Part shown: positions 1-10,817 of the stretch, in pieces
Layout: every line of letters begins with the position of its first letter
Numbering within the stretch: the first letter of the stretch is position 1
Assembly: GCF_016808335.1 (NCBI RefSeq)
Contig: NC_053149.1
Coordinates: forward strand, 24,279,238 to 24,343,237
DNA from: Panicum virgatum
Taxonomy: Eukaryota; Streptophyta; Magnoliopsida; Poales; Poaceae
Direction of reading: 5' to 3'
Length of the DNA: 64,000 bases
Notes under the pieces: model-generated
What the model was told of the DNA's origin: nothing
Seen by the model: only the letters and a program-made list of their open reading frames with translations
Databases searched by the model: none
Program-made: the position numbers and the translations under genes

Positions 1-87
1 TTCGACTGCTCTGTCGTATTCTCGCCGATACTCTTCAAGTAGTTCTTCATATGATGTTGGATTGCTAGGGTTTGACAAATCGGTCAT
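1..87 (-). CDS. Ty3/gypsy gag N-terminus (partial, runs off window)
   Basis: The minus strand has an ATG at 87-85 followed by 29 uninterrupted codons reaching the window edge, beginning M-T-D-L-S-N-P and continuing with an acidic Glu/Tyr-rich stretch. It sits about 40 bases inside an LTR (128-784) and a primer-binding-like sequence, which is where gag begins in a Ty3/gypsy element. The assignment rests on this layout rather than on a recognised domain, because the capsid region lies outside the window. Confidence 0.55.
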   Translation of the reverse strand, partial: MTDLSNPSNPTSYEELLEEYRREYDRAVE

Positions 88-103
88 GATAGCCTAATTC
101 TCG

Positions 104-122
104 TTCTCTAGCGGAGTCGCCA
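104..122 (-). other. Candidate primer-binding site of the gypsy element
   Basis: Read on the minus strand, about six bases after the LTR end, is TTGGCGACTCCGCTAGAGA. A TGGCG-type sequence at this position is the usual tRNA-primer site of plant gypsy elements. I do not assign the tRNA. It fixes the orientation: the element runs right to left and leaves the window at base 1. Confidence 0.55.
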
Positions 123-127
123 ATTTG

Positions 128-784
128 TGTTGACACCTTTCTGGGCCAACACACGAACGCGCGAGATCGCGCAGTACATAGCAACGCTCCTTGCAGCGCC
201 GCAGCACCAACCGGTCAGACCAGTCTCGCCGGAGTAGCCCGGCGAGGATCCAACGAACGCCCGTCCGGGAGGGACCCCGTCGGGGCAGGCGCACCTTGGG
301 TTGCCCTAGGCTCGGCAGGCCAGCTAGGGCGCCCCCTCACGCCATGGAGACGAGAGACGAACATCACATAGGGTTGGAAAAGATTAGGGCAAAGAAAAGT
401 GAAAAAAGATAAAAGTGTTTGATAGATTCGATTGGATAAACCTCAATCGGCTGTGGCCCTTTATATTTATAGGGAGGGGAGGTCGTACCTCATTAGGAGT
501 CTAATTTTATACAAATCCCGTGTCAAAATACAACTCCAAATTCGGACTGTGCAGTTTGGACCGGTCTGACCAGTACGACCCTATGTCAAATCTTCCAGAA
601 GCCATAACTCTCTCATCCGAACTCCAAATTGGGCGTTCTACATATACATTTCGATCATCTTGACGAGAGCTACGCAATGGTAAAGTCCAATTTACATTTT
701 GGCAAAGTCACCTTAACCGGTCAGACCGGTTTGTGCATATCAGTCTGACCGGCCTGCACAGTTTGCCAATTTTGATCGTCAACA
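128..784 (-). repeat. LTR of a Ty3/gypsy-like retrotransposon (5' LTR, minus strand)
   Basis: A 657-bp segment is bounded by the perfect inverted ends TGTTGAC (128-134) and GTCAACA (778-784), matching the TG...CA rule. A primer-binding-like site and a gag start follow on its left, so it is the 5' LTR of a minus-strand element. It contains several CCGGTC/GACCGG palindromic motifs (around 558-572 and 716-752). The partner LTR is outside the window. The right-hand flank at 785 is the truncated terminal repeat of a Mutator-like element, so the gypsy element inserted into that element. Confidence 0.75.
464..472 (-). promoter_or_regulatory. TATA box of the gypsy LTR
   Basis: The minus-strand sequence CTATAAATA lies in the middle of the LTR, as expected for its RNA polymerase II promoter. 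The call is by motif and position only. Confidence 0.5.
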
Positions 785-786
785 AT

Positions 787-2556
787 GCCATCGCGCGAAC
801 TTCTTTTTACCTGTATACCATTCCATCCACCTTCTGTTAATAGATAATGGATTCAAAGATCTGACATGTGGGCCCTCCCTTGTCAATTGACCATTTTTCC
901 CTTGTCCATCTAGAGTAGCGTGCCACTGCCCCTACGTGGAACTTCCGGCAACTTACAGCCTGCCTCGCCCCCTCCCTCGGCTACTCGCTCGCCGCTCCGC
1001 TGCGTGTACCTCCGTCGCGTCTGGGAAGGTGCCTCAAACTGCCGCGCGTCGAGGCCCAGGCCGGCGCACAGGCGGCAAGAGCGCCATCGGAGAGGCTAGA
1101 AGGCGGCGGCGCGGCCAGTAATGCCGGGCGAAGCCGTGGCTCGCCGTGGCGCAGCGTAGGGGTGCGCAGGGCGGCGCCCGGCGTGCGTGCGGCGGTGCAG
1201 GCGGGTTGGAGCGGCGGCGTTTCGGCCGATTGGCCGGTGAATGCGAGTAAGTAGAGGGAGCATGAGCATAGTGGAGGAGAGAGGAACCAGATTTCTATAC
1301 CAAGATTGAGCGGAGAGAGGACGAGGGTAGGTCGTCGACGGTGAGGTGGAGCTCATGGGGCACTAATGGCCGGTGACCGGAGAATCTCTAATTCCCGCCG
1401 GTATGGGGGTCGGGGCTGCGTTTGGAGAGGTTGAAGAGGGAGCTAGGGAGGTGAGTGAGCTTGGGGTGCGGTGGATTCGAAATCCATGGAGGGGAGTCGA
1501 GCGGATTTGACCTCCCTCCAGCTCTGCGGCCTCGGCCTCGCCGGCAGCCTGGACACGCACGATGTGGCCGCGTTCCCGGGCCTCACCGCCGCACGGCAAA
1601 CCCGTGCTTCGTGCGTGCCAAGTTTGCAGTGGACGCCCGCGGCAGTAGGAGCAGGTCCATGGGGCTCGACTTCGAAGATAGTGGTGAGCTCTTCTCCTTG
1701 GCCGCGTAGACTCCGGGTGGATGGAGACGATTCGGGTGACCAAGAGCATGAAGGATAGTGTCGCCGAAGCTGGAGGAGGAGATGTGCGGCTAAGGATGGC
1801 AATGGGTCGTGTTTGGGTCGGGTGGAGTGTCTGGGCACCCAAAACCAAAACTCAAACTTAAAACCCGAACCCGACCCGAAGACTGATTCAGCTCAAAATC
1901 CATCCCCGAAACCGCAACCCGCGGATACCCGAAACCTGATTGGATACCCAAAACCCGCTTTGTATGGCAACATAGTAAGAGAAATAAGTACTTCTTATTA
2001 ACATACACAAGATATATAAAATATTTACATGTATAAACAAGAGGCAACAAATAGTAAATAATTTTCTAAGCCAATTTAGAATAAATTTTGTAGTCTAAGT
2101 AAACAAACTTATTGCTAAGTATACTATAAAGTATGAGTTTTTACTCCAAATGGTTATCCATTGGGTATCCACGGGTGAAAAACCAAACCCGAAACAGAAC
2201 CCAATAAATTTTGGGGTCCGAACCCGAAAACCGTGGGTCAAAAATCATCCCCGAATCCGAACCCGCTAGACCCGAAACCCGCGGATATCCGATCCAAAAC
2301 TGAACCATTGCTATCCCTATGTGCAGCCTCCTATGTGTGCTCTGGGCCAAGGACGAGCGCCAGTAACTGACGGTGGGCATGCTGGTGCTCGCCGGCGCGG
2401 GCACTGTCGCCGCGGCCTTCATCGGCGGGTAGCCAACAGAGAGAGAATGACAAGTGGGTCCGAGGGTATTTTTGTCTTTTCGTAGCTCCATTTGACACCA
2501 TTAGCGTCTGCTGTAGATGGAATGGTACATGGGTAAAAGAAAGTTCGCACGATGGC
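787..2556. mobile_element. Mutator-like DNA transposon carrying GC-rich sequence, terminal inverted repeats
   Basis: Positions 787-830 match the reverse complement of 2513-2556 over about 44 bases with roughly seven mismatches. Both contain GCCATC, GCGAACTT and TACCATTCCATC. The left repeat is cut by the gypsy LTR at 784, so the true left end is outside the window. On the right, related sequence (TGGTACATAGGTAA, then a TATATAGGTAAAAG stretch) continues to about 2632, so the real terminus may lie there. The interior at 930-1760 and 2330-2440 is unusually GC-rich and protein-like in short stretches, resembling captured gene fragments (Pack-MULE style). No transposase is visible. The family call is inferred from TIR length and cargo. 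Confidence 0.55.
1791..2319. mobile_element. hAT-type MITE, 529 bp, nested
   Basis: The terminal inverted repeats are TAAGGATGGCAATGG at the left and the reverse complement TAGGGATAGCAATGG at the right (13 of 15 match). They are flanked by 8-bp target duplications TGTGCGGC (1783-1790) and TGTGCAGC (2320-2327) with one mismatch. An 8-bp duplication with TAGGGATGGCAATGG-type ends is characteristic of hAT non-autonomous elements in grasses. The interior is rich in CCCGAA/TTCGGG-type repeats and has no coding sequence. It interrupts the GC-rich cargo of the surrounding element. Confidence 0.8.
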
Positions 2557-3140
2557 TTACAGGTACGAGTCAACTTTTTAGTGGTACATAGGTAACCACC
2601 ATCTTTCATAATGGTATATATAGGTAAAAGACTCCCACAACTCCATCTGTCCCACTCTCGGTCTCTACCCAAACATGCCTGGCCGCCAACCTCTCCCAGC
2701 TAGGTGAAGGGTGCAGGCCCATCTTGCGCAGCCTGCTCACCTGTTGCCCACCAGCCAGCTGGCCCTCTCTCACTCTCACAGCTCCCTCGAAGCGCCACCT
2801 AGAACCGGCTGGAACTTTCCCGTGCTCTCGTTCCCCACGCGCTGCTCCGGCGAACGGCGGACCTGGGCTCTGGGACTTCTCTGTGCCCTAGCAACTACGG
2901 CGAGGTGCACCTATTTTCCACTTCAGTCCTCGATCTACAACCCAGAAAGATCCCTTTCCCCCTTCCTCTGTGGTCGCGGCTCGGGATGACTAAGGGGCGA
3001 ACCTAGCTTCGCTACCCATCCTTGGCTTGCGAAGGCATTTGGGAGGGGTGATTGTGGACTGGCTGTAGGATCTGTAGGAGGGAAGTGGTTCTAGTAGCTG
3101 CAGGTGAAGATTTGAAGCAGCATTTCTTGTTCTGCCATCC

Positions 3141-4142
3141 ATGGAGGCAGAAATAGCGAATGGATCAAGCTCCAATGTCACAGAGCTAATGGGGCGTCTA
3201 AAGCTGACAGCAGAGGAAAGCAGTGTGCTGTCAGTAGATGACATCTCCCTGGAGGGCCTGGCGACCTCAAACCTGGCTGTTATTGGTAAGGTACTGTCAC
3301 CAAATATTCTACACATTCAGACAATCATGTCAGCTCTCAGGCCGCCATGGGGCAACCCAAGAGGATTGGAGGTAAAATCAGTAGGAGATAACACCTTTAT
3401 TGCGGAATTCAGCTCCTAACAAGATTGGGAGCGAGTTTTAGATGAATCCCCCTGGAATGTAGGCAACAAGCTTGTTCTGGTGCAGTGGTTTGATCCAAAT
3501 TTGAGACCGTCTGAGGTAACTTTTGACAAAATGCCAATCTGGATCAGAATCCACGACCTCCCCTTTGGTCTAATGAACAGCAAATGGGATTGGGAATTGG
3601 CCAAAAAAGTTGGATCAGTGTTGAAGGTTGAGGTTGACTCTCAGGGAAGAGCATGGGGACCCTTCCTTAGAGCTAAAGTATAGATCAATTTAGCTAAGCC
3701 CCTCCTACGTTGTATCACAATATTTTCAGAGAAAAGGCAAGCAACAGAGCATTTTAGTGTCAGGTATGAAAAATTACCAAGCTATTGCTACTCTTGTGGG
3801 CTCATTGGGCACTCCTCTATTGTGTGTCCAACTCCGGCAGAGAGAGATGAAAAGGGGCTCTTGCCTTACGGGAAGGATTTGAGAGCATCTGAGGAAAGCA
3901 AGTTGAGAAGAGTAGTAGGTGAAAGACAATCCACCTCAACAGGTGGCAGTATAAGTTCTGGTGGGCAAAGAGACTCCTGTGAAGGCAACCAAGCTTATTC
4001 TGTTGGGCAAAGAGGCTCCTGTGAAGGCAACCAGGCTGCAAAGGGTCCTCATAATCAAGTAAACCCAATGGGGTCTTTAGGGTTGGGTGAAAGACATACA
4101 GTTAGGCTGGAGAATGAAGCAACCCCTCCTATGAAAAGGTAG
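3141..4142 (+). pseudogene. LINE ORF1 (nucleic-acid-binding protein), interrupted
   Basis: The frame starts at ATG 3141 (MEAEIANGSSSN) and runs to 4142 with in-frame stops at 3417-3419 and 3681-3683. The middle carries a DUF4283-like stretch with W-I-R-I-H-D-L-P-F, typical of plant L1 ORF1. Around 3785-3830 is a zinc knuckle, CYSCGLIGHSSIVC, in the form C-x2-C-x4-H-x4-C. In L1 elements this protein coats the element RNA. Further frame remnants extend to 4483, just before ORF2. Confidence 0.8.
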
Positions 4143-4479
4143 GTTAGAAGTGGAGATAAGAAGATGATTGGAAAGGATGGGGATGTCAGCAAAGAACTAA
4201 TTCCGTATCGGCCAAAGAACCAAGGTGTAAAACGCAAGCAGGCGAGAATCCACCTTTTCAGATTAATACCATTGTTTGTGATGAGCAAGAAGTGAAGCAT
4301 GATGCAATGGCTTTAGTTATTGCAAATCCTCAATTAGTGCAGAATTCTACACAGCAGCAATCAAGAGTGAACTTTGATTTAGATGAAACACTTGAAGAAA
4401 TAGGCAAGAAAGTGAAGAAATCAAAGGTCCCCATTGAAGACATATCGGCGGAGGCTTCGATGCAGCCCCGACGGGAACC

Positions 4480-7400
4480 ATGAATCTACTAAGTTGGAAC
4501 TGTCGAGGCTTGGGACGGGACTCGACAGTTGGAGAGCTTCGCTGGTTAGTGAAGCAGTACCGTCCCTCCTATTCTTATCTGAGACCAAAATGAGAGAAGA
4601 AAAGGTGAGGCGTTTTATGTGGTCATTAGGATACAATGGTTGCTTGGCAGTCAATTGTACATGGAGAAGTGGGGGTTAGCTCTCTTCTGGTCTACATGTA
4701 CTACATGTGTCTGTTTGCAATATGTGTGTAAAAACTTTATTGATGTGAAAATTAAGGAGGACTCAGGATTAATGTGGCGAGCATCCTTTGTGTATGGGGA
4801 ACCAAAGGCAGAGCTAAGGCACATCTTTTGGAATCGGTTACGTTTCCTCAAAGCCCAATGGAATGGTTTGTGGATATGTATGGGGGATTTTAATGAAGTG
4901 ATTTATAATGATGAACATCTAGGGACTTGTACTAGAGGGGAAGCACAAATGTGCCAATTCCGTGAATGTCTGGAGGATTGCCAGCTTGTTGATTTGAGTT
5001 TCAGTGGACCCAAGTATACCTGGAATAATAGACAACAAGGGCGTGATAACGTGCGGGTCAGGTTGGACAGAGCTGTGGCAAATGGACCATTTATACAAAT
5101 CTTTGATACACAGGTTCAAAATATTATCACCACATCCTCCGACCATTATGCTGTGTTGGTGTCGCTTGATAGAGCAGGTGAAAGAAGGCAAAATTAAGGT
5201 TTCAACTATAACTTCAAATATGAGGCAGCATGGTGCAGAGCAGCTAACTACAAAGAAATAGTTGAGAGATTATGAACAGAGGGTAGAGATGAACCAAGGA
5301 ATTTGCATACAACATGGAGCAAGCTGAGTGGGATGGCAAAGTCTCTTGCAGCCTGGAGTCGGGAATCATTTGGGGCTCCTAAGATAGAAATCAGGAAGCT
5401 TGAGAAGAGGTTGTCATGGCTCAGGATCCATAGTGCCACAGGGGCTTACTGTCAAGAGGAGAAGGAAATTGAACGAAAACTTTGTGAATTGTTTGAAAGG
5501 GAAGAGATCATGGCACGCCAACGTTCTCGAGTGGACTGGTTACAAGCTGGAGATCGTAACACATCCTTTTTTCAGGCGAGAGCTACAGCAAGAAGACGAA
5601 TAAATAAAATAAATAACCTTCTACGGGAGGATGAAAGCAAGTGTGACGATCAGTCAGAGATCAAACAGATGGCAGGTTCCTTTTACAAAGATCTATTTTC
5701 AACAGAACCCCATGATGACACAAAAAGGGTACTAGAGTCGATTCCGGTTCGCATTGATCAGTCCACAAATGATGAATTATGAAGGCAATATACTAATGAG
5801 GAAATTAGGGAGGCGCTTTTTCAGATGGGCCCAACAAAAGCTCCCGGACCAGACGGTTTTCCAGCTATGTTCTATCAGAAACACTGGGCAATCCTAGAAG
5901 ATGATATATGTGATGCTGTTAGGAGCTTCCTGAGGGGTGATGAAATTCCAAAAGGTCTATGTGACACAATAATTGTTCTCATTCCCAAGGTGTCGAGACC
6001 TGAGAAACTAACAAACTTTCGGCCTATTAGCCTTTGTAACGTCCTGTACAAAATCGCTTCTAAAGTATTAGCAAATAGGCTGAAAGTTGTGCTTCCTAAC
6101 ATTATTGCTGAAGAACAAAGTGCTTTTGTACCAGGGAGGTTAATCACAGACAATGTACTGATAGCCTATGAGTGCATGCATACTATTAGAAGACAACATG
6201 CAAGGAACCCCTTTTTTGCGTTGAAGATTGACATGATGAAGGCATATGATAGGGTCGAATGGAACTATTTGGAAGGGGTTTTACAAAAAATGGGATTTGA
6301 ACAAATTTGGATTAATAGTGTCATGCGTTGTGTTACCTCTGTAAGATATTCAATTAAAGTAAATGGGGACCTATCTGAACCGTTTATTCCATCAAGAGGA
6401 TTGAGACAGGGCGACCCTATAAGTCCCTACTTGTTTCTTCTTTGTGCAGAGGGCCTGTCATGTTTATTGAAAAAAGAGGAACAAATGGGCCATTTAAAAG
6501 GGGTGAGAAATGGAATTATGGGACCACGCATCTCACACTTTCTTTTTGCAGACGATAGTATTTTCTTTACTAGGACTGATGTGAAATGTATTAATAGCTT
6601 GAAATCTTTTTTACAGATCTACAGCAGGGGATGAGGACAAAGGATAAATCTTCAAAAATCTACTCTGTTCTTTGGTTTTCATTGCCCAGATCATATAAAA
6701 CAGAGGGTAAAGGATTCTCTACAGGTACACAACGAAGCCATCCACTCTATTTATCTTGGCATGCCAATTTTTGTGGGGAAATCAAGAAATTCTGTTTTTA
6801 ATTTTATATCTGAGCACATGTGGAAAAGGGTACAAGGTTGGAGTGATAGACCCCTGTCAAGGGCAGGAAGGGAGACAATGTTAAAATCTGTAGCTCAGGC
6901 CATTCCCACATATATAATGAGTTGCTTTCAGCTTCCGGATTTTATTTGTGATAGAATGAGAGTTATTGTTTCCAATCATTGGTGGGGTTTTGAAGGGGGG
7001 AAGAAGAAATTGCACTGGAAATCTTGGGATTTGTTAACAACTCCAAAGTTCATGGGGGGATGGGCTTTCGAGACATGAAATTATTTAATCAAGCAATGCT
7101 AGCTAGACAGTGTTGGAGACTAATGTTGGAACCACATTCTTTATGTGCAAAGGTACTGAAAGGAAGATACTACCAGGGTTCTTTCTTGGACTCCGCTGTA
7201 ACCAGATCATGTTCTTTTACTTGGCGAAGTCTCATGTTTGGTAAGGACTTGTTACAAAGAGACATTGTCTGGAGAGTTGGGAATGGGGAAAATATAAGAA
7301 TTACTAGAGATAGATGGGTCTTAGATGCATCGTGCCACACAGTTAAACCCACTGTCTTTATTCCTGATGAGCTAAGAGTGAGTGCTTTAATTGACACAAC

Positions 7401-8604
7401 CACAGGTCGATGGAATGAAGAATTAATTGCTGCTTGCTTCTCATCCACAGATGCAAGCAGAATCCTCCAAATCCCGTTGAGCTGTAACAGGGTTCCAGAT
7501 TGTGTCTCTTGGCCATGGACAAAGACGGGGACATTCACTATCAAATCGGCGTATATTATGGCAAGGTGTCAGCAAGTGTACTTGAAAACCAGTGCTCAAG
7601 GTAAAGGTGCAACATCAAACCAAGATCAAGCTGCCAATGATTGGAAGAGGCTGTGGAAAATTAAAGTACCACCCAAGATGCTAATTATGCTGTGGAGATT
7701 TGTTCATTATTGTCTCCCCACAGGTCAACAATTGAAGAATAGGAACATTACAGCATCAGAGGTTTGCTGCCATTGTGCTAGAGAGGAGAATCTGCATCAC
7801 ACATTTATAGGCTACCAGTATGTGGCTGAGGTATGGAAGGAATTAAAGAAACGAACAGGTCTCAAAATTAACCAAAAATGGTGTGGTTCTGCAAGGAATT
7901 GGCTATTTGACATCTTGTCCAGGTGCACCAGTAGAGAGACTACAATTCTAGCTATTGCATTTTGGCATATTTGGGAGGCTAGAAATGCAATGAGAAATGG
8001 AGAAACTGAACTGCACCCATGGTGCTCGGTGGAAAAAAATTCTTGCATATGTGGATATGGTCTTCCTGCATTGCTATCAATCTATCTCCCCCAAAAGGTG
8101 TGAATCCACAATGCCAAATCAATGGAGTCCACTGCCGGAGGGATGGATTATGATTAATGTAGATGCAGCTATTTTTGTGGATGCAAATCGTATGGCCTGG
8201 GCTTAGTGGTCCGTGATCATAGAGGAGAATTCTTGGCCGCGTTCAGGCAAGGGATCGACAAAATCACAAACCCAGAGTTGGCTGAGACGATTGCTTTCAG
8301 GCGTACACTTTTCTTTGCCATGCAACTGCCATATGATAAAGTTGTGGTGGCCTCTGACTGCCTGACGCTGATCAACAAGTTACGATCAAGAAAGGTGGAT
8401 CGCTCACATTCAGGGATTATCGTTGAAGATATTAAACAACTGATGAGAGTTTCTTCTGTTGTCTTTTCTTTTATCCATGTAAGTAGAAATTGTAATGAGG
8501 TAGCTCATGCTTTGGCTAAGTCAGCTGATCAGTTGTGTGTGTCAGAATGGTTTCATTCTCCTCCTGAACTTATTTTGTCAAAACTCTGTAATGATCGCTG
8601 TTGA
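4480..8604 (+). pseudogene. LINE ORF2: endonuclease, reverse transcriptase, RNase H (broken)
   Basis: The ATG at 4480 begins M-N-L-L-S-W-N-C-R-G, the classic start of the apurinic endonuclease of plant L1 ORF2. MGDFNEV near 4880 and SSDHYAVLV near 5140 complete the endonuclease. Reverse transcriptase occupies about 5825-6780, with APGPDGFP, PGRLITDN, the RQGDPISPYLF block and the catalytic FADDS box near 6550. A zf-RVT-like Cys/His region follows near 7680-7830. The C-terminus is an RVT_3-type RNase H (NVDAA near 8160, VVASD near 8345, the last part to 8604). Frameshifts near 4560, 5200 and 7060 and stops near 5780, 6634 and 8205 make it non-functional. Confidence 0.85.
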
Positions 8605-8639
8605 TCAATGAAAGATACCTATTGCTCTCAAAAAAAAAA

Positions 8640-10607
8640 GCTCCCTCCCTCTCTCGGTCTCTCCCCGTCCTCGCCCGGCCGCTCGCAGCTATGGAAAGAG
8701 CTCCTGCTGCGTCACACACCAGCATAACGAGGCCGGTGCCGCCACACCTATCAGCCTTGCCGTCCCGGGCCTCCCCTTCCTCGTCGGCAGATGGGACAAT
8801 GTCCCAATGATTCGTGGTGACATGAAAGTAAAGTAATCTTGAATTAGCGTTGCTACTAACAAGTGTGCAGAACTAGGAAAGCTAGCAGTTCTCAGACCTT
8901 GTTAGTTGTGTAATTAGGTGCTATGTACTAATCCATGTTTAAATTTTTTATCTGTTTAGTCTTGAATTAGCATTTATGTTCTATTGATCCATCGAAGCAG
9001 TTGACAATTAGGTGGAGGACATCAAGAATGAATTTTTTGGCCTGCCATACAAGGACAGCAAGTTACATAATTACCATTATTGGAATGGTGAGTTTAATGG
9101 TTTCTTCTTCTATTTGTAGTCTGGGCCTCTAAGCAGTTGACAATATGATATCCGGCTTCTATTCCATTTAATTAGACTAAATGAGCAGGATATATGCAAT
9201 ATCACAAAATGGGGGATTTTGCTGCGAAACTTATTTGTTTGGTCACTTGTTTTGGAAAGAAGCCTATGGTTTCTATTGGAATAGAAATCTTGGGAACTAC
9301 TAAGTACCAGCAAGTCATTGCTTATTTAAGAATGGTGTTATGTCAGTTTGCCTCTATCACTGAAAGCTAGCTGTTTTTAGCGAATTAGCTGTGTTTGAAG
9401 AAAAGGGGTTACGATTGTACAAGCTGCAAGCACAGGAAGGAGAATTGGACCAGATGGGATGGGAGGAGGTATGCTCTGTTCATTGTGATAACTGACATTT
9501 TTTAGTAGGACACGTCTGATTCAGTGTTTCATATTCCAAGCATAAATGATTGCATATAAGCTTAAATTGAAATACTTAGAATCAGAAAAAAAAAATGTTT
9601 ATTTCACCTCCAAATCCTGCTTTGGAACAGATGGAGCTTTGGTGGTGGCAGTGCTTGCATTGCAATGTGATCTGGTCAGCTAGACAAAGCTAAAACTATC
9701 GCTCGCAGTCTTTTGTTATGCCTGTGTGCCGTTCAATCAAATGATAAATAAATGTAGGAGCTTTCTTCTTATTTATAGACATTGGATTACACAAGAATTA
9801 CCTGATCTTCTGGTTTCAAATAAGATTAGCATATGTTGCAGTTTGATTTATTTATATGGTTTCAAATAAGATTACCCGATTTTATTTATATGGTTTCATA
9901 TAAGTATTAGCATATTGTACACAATTTCTGTTCCAAATCATGTGCATACACGCTATGCGATAACTGGTGTTTTATTCTGCCTGTGTACTAACTGAACTTA
10001 ATGGCTCACAACATTACAGAATATTTGGAACTGGACGATGCAAGTTGATGCAATTTTTGCTCTAAATGGTGCTTTGGCTCTTGGGTCGCCTTGTGCGGTG
10101 GCGAGCTAATCAGTCTACATTGCACTGGAGGAAAGTTCTTTTGTGCCACCTGGCTCTTATCTTTCACCAAGCGTTGGCTCCCGACCTCCCGTTGACATTA
10201 TTTTCAGTTGGTCCATAAACAATATTTTTAGTTTTTTACTTCTCAATTTTAAGTAAAAATCATTATATGATGTCCATCGTCAAGAAATTTTTAGATTAAG
10301 ATCGTCAAGAATTGTATGGATGATATGTCGCAATGTGCCATTTTATGTCACAACTGTTATGTAGTAATGCAACTCAAAACATTATGGCTTGTATCCCTAT
10401 ATTTTGCTTAGCTAGAAAAACTTTTCTACAACTCTTTGCACAAAGAATTCAAATACCATGTTTTTTGTTATTGATCGATTTTAATGCATGCCATGCTAAT
10501 TGTTGGCTACTGTAAAAAATTGTTGTTTATGAAGTGTTTAGAAAATACAACCTTATGGGTGTACATTTTTCCTATAGATATAAGTTATTATTTATTATAA
10601 ATTTCTT
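8640..10607 (+). other. No confident gene; exon-like fragments of unknown origin
   Basis: I cannot assign a gene here. Several stretches look like spliced exons. One is a short open frame at 8692-8808 (MERAPAASHTS). Another, at 9011-9086, follows a TTAG acceptor, reads V-E-D-I-K-N-E-F-F-G-L-P-Y-K-D and ends at a GTGAGT donor. A third is near 9400-9468, before a GTATGC donor. A fourth, after ACATTACAG at 10020, reads N-I-W-N-W-T-M-Q-V-D-A. The frames do not join into one long protein and I do not recognise the family. It may be a decayed gene or fragments carried by a transposon. Confidence 0.35.
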
Positions 10608-10802
10608 TATTTTTTGAATCAAGGCTTGCCCCATTTCCATTGCAAGAATGGAAATAGTGAGAGTTTTACAAGACAGGGGATGGGAGGAAAGAGGGGGTAG
10701 GGGAGTGGACGACAGGGATGATCGGTAGACAGAAGGGAGGAGGGCCCTCAACCTGACCTTCACGGTCCGTGCTTCTCATATCCAAAACACGTGCACTCCA
10801 TA
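10608..10802 (-). mobile_element. 5'-truncated LINE/retroposon insertion, 195 bp
   Basis: The segment is flanked by perfect 15-bp direct repeats TATTATAAATTTCTT (10593-10607 and 10803-10817). On the minus strand it ends in an A-rich tail (GATTCAAAAAAT). Upstream of the tail is CTTGCAATGGAAATGGGG, a sequence I recognise as typical of plant LINE 3' ends. The duplication length, tail and truncation are the standard products of target-primed reverse transcription. It has no coding capacity. Confidence 0.8.
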
Positions 10803-10817
10803 TATTATAAATTTCTT

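Larger units (their letters stand above)
2667..8639 (+). mobile_element. L1-type LINE, near full length, degenerate
   Basis: A non-LTR retrotransposon in plus orientation has about 470 bases of 5' untranslated region, ORF1 with DUF4283-like and zinc-knuckle parts, and ORF2 with endonuclease, reverse transcriptase, a zf-RVT-like region and RNase H. It ends in a poly(A) tract at 8630-8639. A 12-bp identity, CTCTCGGTCTCT, occurs just upstream (2655-2666) and just downstream (8651-8662) and may be the target duplication, although 11 bases separate the right copy from the poly(A). Both ORFs carry several stops and frameshifts, so the copy is dead. Confidence 0.85.

Noticed and set aside
1363..1848. 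Overlapping 130-160-codon minus-strand frames
   Set aside because: GC-rich transposon cargo with frames open on several strands. No conserved domain, so not called as a gene.
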